Notes under the pieces: generated by a model
Told to the model about the DNA's origin: nothing
The model's database searches: none
The model's input: only the letters and a program-made list of their open reading frames with translations
Position numbers and translations under genes: made by a program
Part shown: piece by piece, positions 5,468-8,450 of the stretch
How positions within the stretch are numbered: the stretch's first letter is position 1
Layout: each line of letters begins with the position of its first letter
From: Bacteroidota bacterium
GTDB taxonomy: Bacteria; Bacteroidota; Rhodothermia; Rhodothermales; UBA10348
Length of the DNA stretch: 8,450 bases
Assembly (NCBI GenBank): GCA_004356385.1
Contig: SMXL01000113.1
Location: 1 to 8,450, forward strand
Direction: 5' to 3'

Positions 5468-6595
5468 TTGCCGATACTCATTAGAGATCATTTCCTTCTG
5501 AACAGTACTTCAACCAACTATTCGACCTTGAACCGTCGTTTAAGACACATATCGATCGGAGCGGGCATTCTGATTTGTCTGGCCGTGTTGACGGCATACC
5601 TGATCGCATTCAGCTCCGTCACACTGAAGTATGATGATGCGAGATCCGTGCTCATCCCGAGAGGATTAGACGTAGACGAAGTAGCTGATTCGCTCGCTAG
5701 TAGAGGAATACTGGCCAAACGGAGGAGTTTTATTGTATTTGCCCGCGTGTCAGGATGGGGCGATCAGGTAAAAGCAGGACATTATCTCATCGAATCGGGA
5801 AGCTCCAGCCGGGACATAATGGATCAGCTTCGTCGTGGGTTACAGGAGCCCGTACGCGTTCAAGTGCCGGCGGGAACGAGAAAGGAACGACTCGCCAGAG
5901 CGTTGTCACAGAACATGGCGTTTTCAACCGAAGACATGTTGAGTGTGCTTCGCGACAGTTCGTTTTCAGCCGAGCTTGAGACCGACACCACGCAGCTCTT
6001 CGGATATATTCTGCCTGAAACCTATTTCTTCTACTGGCTCACGTCTCCAGAAGACGTGGTTCGCAAAATAAAATCGTCCACCGACACGTTGATTACGAAC
6101 ACGTTGAACCGGTTGGAAATGATAGCCGCCGAAGACAAGCCTCCGTTTTCTCAGAATTTCTCCCCTGATGAGGTGCTTCGTCTGGCAGCGATCGTGGAGT
6201 GGGAAACGGCACACAAACCCGAGAAGGCAAGAATAGCGGGCGTATACCTGAACCGAATTAGAGACGGGTGGCCTCTGCAGGCAGATCCAACCATTCAATT
6301 TGCGGTTATGCAGTTGGAAGGAAGTAAACGACGACTCCTGTTCAGAGATTATGATCTTCGGCACCCGTACAACACGTACAACTACAGAGGATTGCCTCCC
6401 GGTCCGATAACGAATCCGTCCGCATCATCGATTCGAGCCGTTCTGACTCCTGAATCGCATCGGTTTTTTTACTTCGTTGCCACTGGAGACGGTACGCACA
6501 TCTTCAGTAAAACGCTCGCCGAGCACAACAGAAAAGCAAACGAATATCGTCGCCTGATGCGAGAGCGACGAGCTGCACAGTCTTCCAGTCCTTAG
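5468..6595 (+). CDS. mltG: Endolytic murein transglycosylase MltG (YceG family)
   Basis: MltG cuts nascent peptidoglycan strands at the inner membrane and is thought to end their elongation. This 375-aa protein has a short cytoplasmic N-terminus, one transmembrane helix (about 28-50), a LysM-like region (about 55-130; LIPRGLDVDEVADSLASRGI, GHYLIESGSSSRDIMDQLRRG) and the YceG catalytic domain (about 135-365). The catalytic glutamate is Glu244 in AAIVEWETA, matching IVEKETA of E. coli. It is followed by AGVYLNRI, PLQADPTIQFAV, YNTYNYRGLPPGPITNPS and DGTHIFSKTLAEHN. No ATG is available: TTG 5468 is 6 bp after the chorismate mutase stop with a weak AGG before it, and another TTG at 5528 also precedes the helix. 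I chose 5468 because nothing SD-like precedes the second. It is the last gene of the tsaD cluster and ends 10 bp from the convergent porin-like gene. Confidence 0.95.
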   Translation: MPILIRDHFLLNSTSTNYSTLNRRLRHISIGAGILICLAVLTAYLIAFSSVTLKYDDARSVLIPRGLDVDEVADSLASRGILAKRRSFIVFARVSGWGDQVKAGHYLIESGSSSRDIMDQLRRGLQEPVRVQVPAGTRKERLARALSQNMAFSTEDMLSVLRDSSFSAELETDTTQLFGYILPETYFFYWLTSPEDVVRKIKSSTDTLITNTLNRLEMIAAEDKPPFSQNFSPDEVLRLAAIVEWETAHKPEKARIAGVYLNRIRDGWPLQADPTIQFAVMQLEGSKRRLLFRDYDLRHPYNTYNYRGLPPGPITNPSASSIRAVLTPESHRFFYFVATGDGTHIFSKTLAEHNRKANEYRRLMRERRAAQSSSP

Positions 6596-6605
6596 AAGGT
6601 GTCAA

Positions 6606-8189
6606 TCATATTCGGACGGTAAATCCAATCTGAACGCGATTCCGGATCACCTCTTCTGCGACGACGGGTGCATTGGCCACTTCGGTGTAAGGAGAGTACG
6701 CATCATCGAATTGCTCCTGAATCCATCCTACGTCTGCTCGTAGCATATTGGAAATACGATAGCCGGCGCCGAGTGAAAAATACTGGCGCTCTCGGTCCAC
6801 AGCGCTTCCATCGCCCGCCTGCGAAAACAGATTGTTGTGTGGATCCGGATAGATGGCGAATCCGCCGCGAATGATAAAATCGCCCGTTTCGAAAGTGGCT
6901 CCAAATCTGGCGTTCAGAACCGCGTCAAACTGTTCCTTAATACTCCGGTTTTCGTCCGCGAAGGAATTATTAGTGTGACTGAATTTCATTTGCGACCAAT
7001 CTACCCATTCCGCGTCTGCCATCAGCGTAAGCGAGCCGCTCCGATACGATACGCCTGCTCCGAGACGCCACGGGGTGGTCAACGTATATTCAAAAATACC
7101 CGTGCCTGCGTCCTCATCGGGTTGATCTCCGTAAATGAACAGGTCGCCGTTATCAAATTCAGTTCGAAGAACGGTGAAAAACTCGTCTTCTATAGAAAGT
7201 GATGTCGGTGTTTCGATCGTAAATCCGAGTCGCATCTGAGGCGAAACCCTGGCTGAAAGGCCGAGTCGACCGTTGATTCCCACCATGTCAGAATGAAACG
7301 ACTCCGTGTAGCGCAAATAATCAAAGTCGGTAGTCCCATTGGACCCGTCGTTATCGTTAAAAATATCTTCTTCTTCGAAGACGCGGGTAAACGTATAACT
7401 CGCGATGGGAATATTTAAGGACGCGCCTATCATGACCCCCTCTGCAGCTTCCATGGCGGCGCCGAAATTGATTTCGCTCATTCTCCCTTCTTCTGTTACG
7501 AAACCAGATTGTAGGACTGTTCCGGTAGACACCGCTGGTAAGAATGGTATCGGATCGTCGTCATCAAAAAGACCTTGATCAAAGTCGATGGCGAATGTTT
7601 CGAATGCGATAAAGGAAGGTGTCCGAAAAAATTCGGTAAATACATCTGTTCCGTCCTCGGTTAACTCAAACTCACCCTGGAGCGGCATGAAAAAATCTGT
7701 AATAGAGTTCAGCCCATTTTCGCCTTCAAAGAAAAGGTCGCGTTCGTAGGTCGTTACCTGGCTGAATGAAATGCCGAGAACGAGGCTACCCTGACTGGTT
7801 GGAACTTTGTAGATCGACGCCAGATGACCCACTCCGGTAGTGGTGAGATCTGCAGATCCGGGGAAACTGGAACCATCCAATCGATAAAACGAATCATCCT
7901 GGATGTTGAATGAAGACAACGAACCCGAGATAGAAGACCTGCCGGCAAATCCGAGACCTGCAGGATTGAGGACGAGTGCGGAAGGATCTGCAACTCCCGC
8001 GACTCCGGTACCCGCAATTCCTACACTCACCGCACTGGTGCCCGGGAATCGCTGTGTAAATCGAAGTGCATCATTTCCGTTCTGGGCGGTAGCTGGATTC
8101 GCTGCGAGCATGAGGAGAACAAAAGAGCCGATGAGTGCGAATCCTTTCGAGTGGAGGATAGCCGGAAATGGATAGGAATTCAACGTCAT
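6606..8189 (-). CDS. OmpP1/FadL-like outer-membrane transport protein
   Basis: This 527-aa protein starts at ATG 8189, with AAAGGA and AGG in the 20 bases before it. The signal peptide covers about residues 1-35 (cleavage ATA|Q). The mature N-terminus carries SVGIAGTGVAGVADPSALVL and then NPAGLGF (75-81), the signature of the FadL/OmpP1/TodX family and related Bacteroidota barrels. In this family the N-terminal part forms a plug and the rest a 14-strand barrel for hydrophobic compounds. Alternating amphipathic strands run through the sequence (for example INFGAAMEAAEGVMIGASLNIPI, PWRLGAGVSYRSGSLTLMADAEWVDW), and it ends in RVQIGFTVRI, a typical last strand. Asp/Glu/Phe-rich loops at about 165-225 and 270-290 suggest long extracellular or metal-binding loops. 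It is longer than E. coli FadL (about 446 aa). The substrate cannot be told from the sequence. It is transcribed alone after the terminator of the gene to its right. Confidence 0.85.
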   Translation of the reverse strand: MTLNSYPFPAILHSKGFALIGSFVLLMLAANPATAQNGNDALRFTQRFPGTSAVSVGIAGTGVAGVADPSALVLNPAGLGFAGRSSISGSLSSFNIQDDSFYRLDGSSFPGSADLTTTGVGHLASIYKVPTSQGSLVLGISFSQVTTYERDLFFEGENGLNSITDFFMPLQGEFELTEDGTDVFTEFFRTPSFIAFETFAIDFDQGLFDDDDPIPFLPAVSTGTVLQSGFVTEEGRMSEINFGAAMEAAEGVMIGASLNIPIASYTFTRVFEEEDIFNDNDGSNGTTDFDYLRYTESFHSDMVGINGRLGLSARVSPQMRLGFTIETPTSLSIEDEFFTVLRTEFDNGDLFIYGDQPDEDAGTGIFEYTLTTPWRLGAGVSYRSGSLTLMADAEWVDWSQMKFSHTNNSFADENRSIKEQFDAVLNARFGATFETGDFIIRGGFAIYPDPHNNLFSQAGDGSAVDRERQYFSLGAGYRISNMLRADVGWIQEQFDDAYSPYTEVANAPVVAEEVIRNRVQIGFTVRI

Positions 8190-8224
8190 TTTTGATACCT
8201 ATTTCCTTTATTTACAATGGTTTA

Positions 8225-8230
8225 ATTATA
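8225..8230 (-). promoter_or_regulatory. Possible -10 box for the FadL-like gene
   Basis: The minus strand reads TATAAT in an AT-rich patch 35 bp before the ATG and just past the terminator of the upstream gene, where a promoter must lie if the porin is transcribed alone. No TTGACA-like -35 is found 16-18 bp upstream, so the call rests on one hexamer and position. Confidence 0.35.
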
Positions 8231-8255
8231 TATTTCACTAATACACTTGGGGTAT

Positions 8256-8283
8256 AAAAAGGGCCCGTCTCCCGCACGGGCCC
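8256..8283 (-). terminator. Intrinsic terminator of the RSSG-tail gene
   Basis: On the minus strand GGGCCCG (8283-8277), a 9-nt loop and CGGGCCC (8267-8261) form a 7-bp all-GC stem followed by TTTTT (8260-8256). It lies about 45 bp past the TAG at 8330, which supports a minus-strand gene there. The opposite strand has no T-run, so it works in one direction. Confidence 0.85.
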
Positions 8284-8329
8284 CCGGTAGACTGCAATAA
8301 CAGCCTCCCTCCCTCTCTCAATAATGGAT

Positions 8330-8450
8330 CTATTTGCGGCCTGACCGACCCGATCTTCCGGACCGTCCCGATGAACGAGATGACCCGCTGGAGCGCGAGC
8401 TGCCTGAAGATCTTGAAACACCTGACGATCTGGAGCCCCCTGATGAACGC
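8330..8450 (-). CDS. C-terminal Arg/Ser/Gly-repeat tail of an unidentified protein (partial)
   Basis: The last 39 residues of a minus-strand gene are visible, ending in TAG (8332-8330). They consist of five RSSG units spaced six residues apart with Gly, Val or Ser-Ser between them, then three RSG units and a final Arg-Lys. Serine is written with TCA, TCT, TCC, TCG and AGC and arginine with CGT, CGC, CGG and AGA, so the repeat is kept at protein level rather than being recent DNA duplication. Such basic, flexible tails are common on bacterial RNA-binding proteins and DEAD-box RNA helicases, but the folded part is outside the window and I cannot say what this protein is. An intrinsic terminator follows on the same strand. 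The plus strand is also open here in another frame, but has no start signal or family resemblance. Confidence 0.7.
   Translation of the reverse strand, partial: RSSGGSRSSGVSRSSGSSRSSGSSRSSGRSGRSGRSGRK

Noticed and set aside
6837..7202. Plus-strand ORF of 121 codons inside the FadL-like gene
   Set aside because: It lies wholly antisense to a well-supported beta-barrel gene, has no SD and resembles no family.

Overview
The window looks like chromosome from a free-living bacterium of the Bacteroidota/Rhodothermota (FCB) group with middling GC. Four things point there: the C-terminal part of a DUF2723-family membrane protein, a secreted protein ending in a type IX secretion (T9SS) sorting domain, a FadL/OmpP1-like outer-membrane barrel, and a LytR_C-rsfS pair. 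No single gene fixes the species. Some starts have a clear Shine-Dalgarno (SD) sequence, while others (tsaD, the chorismate mutase) have none. All three stop codons are used.

Layout. Bases 1-639 (+) are the 3' end of a DUF2723 membrane-protein gene. It converges on a minus-strand block. That block holds, in the order of transcription (right to left): a 191-aa secreted Tyr/Gly-rich protein (3331-3906) with its own consensus promoter and terminator; a LytR_C-domain membrane protein; the ribosomal silencing factor rsfS; a small exported or lipoprotein-like protein whose ATG overlaps the rsfS stop; and, after a 161-bp gap, a T9SS cargo protein with a choice-of-anchor-V-like domain (678-1535). From 4047 a plus-strand cluster runs tsaD - chorismate mutase (AroQ) - mltG. 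It ends 10 bp from a convergent FadL-like porin gene (6606-8189, -). The right edge holds the C-terminal RSSG-repeat tail of another minus-strand gene and its intrinsic terminator.

How the genes fit together. Most are housekeeping: tRNA t6A modification (TsaD), aromatic amino acid synthesis (AroQ), peptidoglycan strand termination (MltG) and ribosome silencing (RsfS). The rest are envelope or secreted proteins. I see no mobile elements, CRISPR arrays, rRNA or tRNA genes, and no defence or biosynthetic cluster.

The points most worth a second look are these. The rsfS frame has no usable ATG/GTG/TTG before its conserved N-terminal part; a well-placed ATG is followed three codons later by an in-frame TAG, and an SD-led CTG lies just downstream. 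The 191-aa secreted protein has a perfect TTGACA-N17-TATAAT promoter. A nested inverted repeat sits between that promoter and tsaD. The tail at the right edge keeps an Arg-Ser-Ser-Gly repeat despite varied codons.
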